Below the pieces are notes generated by a model. It saw only the letters and a list, made by a program, of their open reading frames with translations. It made no database searches and was not told the origin of the DNA. Made by a program: the position numbers and the translations under genes. From the IMG/VR virus record IMGVR_UViG_3300031976_001148, positions 1 through 31,283 of that record: DNA of 31,283 nt; one strand, written 5' to 3'. The stretch comes from a virus. This document shows, one piece after another, positions 29,308-31,283 of this stretch. The number at the start of each line of letters is the position of its first letter. The first letter of the stretch is position 1.

Positions 29308-31283
29308 TTATGCGGCATTATAATTAGACGGTATCTCCAAGGGTGATATATATTTAAACCAATACATACCTTTATCAGTTAATCTTTTATTTCTAGCTAA
29401 TAATTTATCTTTATTATCATCAATCTGACTTTGTAGCATAGTTTTATCGACTTGTAAATTTAATTTACGTATTCTTTTATCTAACATTAATAACCAATAA
29501 AATGAATTAATAGATCTGCTATGATACCCATCCGCTCCTACTTGTACATTAAAATGTAAGTGAGCATATCCTCCTCCAGCAGATCCGCTTTTTCCTGCAT
29601 TTCCTAAAAAATCACCTGCTTCAACTTGTGTACCAACAGCCAATTTGCATGGTTCCTCTAAATGCATATAAAAATAACAAATATTAGTATCAGGTTCTAC
29701 TAGTTTAACATAATTACCAGGCCCACCACTATAACCAGTTTCTACAATTTTACCAGGAGAGCAAGCTACTAATGGAGCATCAGATCCTATAGGGCAAAAT
29801 ATATCTATTCCAAAATGACCTCCATGTGCTCTATGGGATGCATCGCCTCCTCCAATATGAAAATCACTTACATGCTTAATTTTAGTTGGTTGCATATCAG
29901 CAGGACCAATCCATGCAGGCTGACTTCGATCTACTACTGATGTATCGTTTCTATATATTTTTTCAAATGCATCATATCCTATATTCCATTTTATACCTCC
30001 AATAGGAAAAACAAATATATCAGGTAAAGTATAGTCGGTATATCCAATTCTTCCTCCTTTATTTGCTCTATCGCGAGTAACTCTAGTCCTATCAGTAGTA
30101 TTAGATGTTGTTGAGCTATATTCACCCTGAGGTGTAGGAGAAGAATTATTATTAAAATCTTTATAATTTAAACTTAAATTACCAGGATTAGATAAAAATG
30201 TTCTAGCAGTTTCAGAATCTGGAGGTACTGGTATACTAAAGCTATTTAATTTAGTTAACCATCCTTTATCGTTAATACTATGGGTAATTTTTTTTGCTAT
30301 AAAATTTAATACATTAGGATATGTGGCAGGGAGAAATTTAGCTGGTACAGTATAAGTTTCAAATATTTTCATACCTGAAGTTCCATTAAAAGTTAAAGCT
30401 AAATCTATAGGTAAAAACCCAGCTAGTGGTGCAGCTACTTGTCCATCTAAAGCCATCTTAGCATAAGCAGTTCCTAAAGCACTTCTTTGTATATCTGATA
30501 CACCTGCTTCTACGTTTAAATTTACTCCTTGGTAAATATTTTTATCAGTATCAATATCAATTGCAGATACTTCGTGTCCCCATTCTGCCCATAAAAAAGT
30601 TTTATATGATACAGTTACATCAACATCTTTTTCATCATCTAATTCAACATTATATAGTTTTTCTAAAGCTGATAAATATTCTATATAAATTTTATTACGC
30701 TTTTGTATAGTAGCTAAATTACCAGTGGTAGGATTAAATCCTTCTATAAATCGAGTTGGTACTACTCTATCACTTAATCCACTATTCCATTTAGAAAAAG
30801 ATGTACCATCAAATCCACCTGTAGCACCACTTCCTGCTTGATTAGCTCCTACGGTTATTAGTGTAGCTAAATCAGGAGGTATTGTAGATTTTAAGTTAAA
30901 ATTTCTTACTATATTACCAACAAGACCTAAGCCTTGAGCATTAGCAAATCCGTTTATATTAAAAATATATGGATTAGTTGGTTTATTTGCCTCTGATAAT
31001 AATCCGTTTAAATTTGGTAAAGATTTTTTATCTACAAAATAACATACATTTCTATCTTCATCTACTTTAAAATCTATTTGGGTAGTATTGCCAAATGAAT
31101 CGTTTATTCCTTTGCAAATTCTAGATATATGTTGTAAAAAATTTACATTACCAAGATCGTTAGTATCTTCTTCTAATAGTGATTTAGCTAAAAAATCCAT
31201 ATTAAGATAGATATTCATAATATCACCATATACTACATCATCTTTTATTACTCGATAATCAGCAAAAAAATTCTTTCCTGATC
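29308..31283 (-). CDS. Tail/baseplate hub-like protein with carboxy-terminal M23 peptidase domain (5' end off window)
   Basis: The frame stays open from the window edge through 31218, where an ATG could be misread as the start. The upstream in-frame codons (GKNFFADYRVIKDDVVYGDI) look like coding sequence, so the gene is 5'-truncated here. Counting from the Met at 31218, residues 1-340 are a mixed fold with NGTSGMKIFETYTV and FIAKKITHSINDKGWLTKL, similar in feel to hub proteins of myoviruses. A disordered Ser/Thr linker (350-390) follows, then an M23 domain with H468 and D472 (HFGID), H519 (YMHL) and HLHF (553-556). The peptidase would cut peptidoglycan during DNA entry. It has no signal peptide, as expected for a virion enzyme. 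Confidence 0.75.
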   Translation of the reverse strand, partial: SGKNFFADYRVIKDDVVYGDIMNIYLNMDFLAKSLLEEDTNDLGNVNFLQHISRICKGINDSFGNTTQIDFKVDEDRNVCYFVDKKSLPNLNGLLSEANKPTNPYIFNINGFANAQGLGLVGNIVRNFNLKSTIPPDLATLITVGANQAGSGATGGFDGTSFSKWNSGLSDRVVPTRFIEGFNPTTGNLATIQKRNKIYIEYLSALEKLYNVELDDEKDVDVTVSYKTFLWAEWGHEVSAIDIDTDKNIYQGVNLNVEAGVSDIQRSALGTAYAKMALDGQVAAPLAGFLPIDLALTFNGTSGMKIFETYTVPAKFLPATYPNVLNFIAKKITHSINDKGWLTKLNSFSIPVPPDSETARTFLSNPGNLSLNYKDFNNNSSPTPQGEYSSTTSNTTDRTRVTRDRANKGGRIGYTDYTLPDIFVFPIGGIKWNIGYDAFEKIYRNDTSVVDRSQPAWIGPADMQPTKIKHVSDFHIGGGDASHRAHGGHFGIDIFCPIGSDAPLVACSPGKIVETGYSGGPGNYVKLVEPDTNICYFYMHLEEPCKLAVGTQVEAGDFLGNAGKSGSAGGGYAHLHFNVQVGADGYHSRSINSFYWLLMLDKRIRKLNLQVDKTMLQSQIDDNKDKLLARNKRLTDKGMYWFKYISPLEIPSNYNAA

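Noticed and set aside
1-31283. CRISPR array, insertion sequence, integrase or attachment site
   Set aside because: No regularly spaced repeats, no transposase or integrase motifs and no terminal inverted repeats were seen; the tRNAs are complete and not followed by integrase genes.

Overview
This window is most likely part of a tailed-phage genome infecting a marine-type Bacteroidota (Flavobacteriia-like) host. The DNA is very AT-rich, and every gene I can support, including both tRNAs, lies on the minus strand in a tightly packed array with 1-23 nt overlaps. The phage assignment rests on T4-type replication genes (family B polymerase, DnaB/gp41-type helicase, UvsX, gp32-like SSB, FEN-type 5'-3' exonuclease, NrdA/NrdB), tail/baseplate-like genes and a lysis cluster. 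The Bacteroidota assignment rests on a secreted protein with a GC-DP-x-x-NYD motif typical of that phylum, on starts without Shine-Dalgarno sequences, and on promoter-like TAnnTTTA elements.

Layout in transcription order (high to low coordinates): (1) 31283-27509, a tail/baseplate module: a hub-like protein with an M23 peptidase domain (its 5' end runs off the window) and two unidentified, probably structural, proteins. (2) 27485-18763, replication and nucleotide supply: a divergent family A DNA polymerase, an unknown protein, SSB, UvsX, FEN nuclease, helicase, NrdB and NrdA. (3) 18775-17000, a membrane coiled-coil protein and two small unknowns. (4) 17003-10978, a nearly uninterrupted 7-deazaguanine operon: queC, a 47-codon ORF, queD, dpdA-like transglycosylase, dpdN-like formyltransferase, a P-loop kinase, queF, queE and folE2. 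(5) 10904-8693, a MazG-like NTP pyrophosphatase and the amino-terminal two thirds of a family B DNA polymerase that stops before catalytic motif C. (6) 8657-1, a 926-aa EF-hand virion-like protein, then a lysis/export region: transglycosylase, secreted unknown, thermonuclease, tRNA-Arg(TCT), small membrane proteins, a repeat protein resembling the DUF6150 '7(1) knot' family, tRNA-Lys(TTT), M23 endopeptidase, a fibre/neck-like protein, two holin candidates, and a truncated secreted protein.

How the genes work together: FolE2, QueD, QueE and QueC would convert GTP to preQ0. QueF would reduce this to preQ1, the DpdA-like enzyme would exchange it for guanine in phage DNA, and the formyltransferase would cap it. 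The predicted final base is 7-(formylamino)methyl-7-deazaguanine, which should protect phage DNA from host restriction. RNR and the MazG-like enzyme shape the dNTP pool for the replisome.

The most unusual points are the complete formyl-preQ1 pathway with several metal-site changes (QueC without its zinc cysteines, QueE with a CX3CX7C cluster motif, QueD with altered zinc ligands), a B-family polymerase cut off before its second catalytic aspartate alongside a second family A polymerase, and a Sec-exported candidate knotted repeat protein. No stretch of more than 300 bases lacks a gene.
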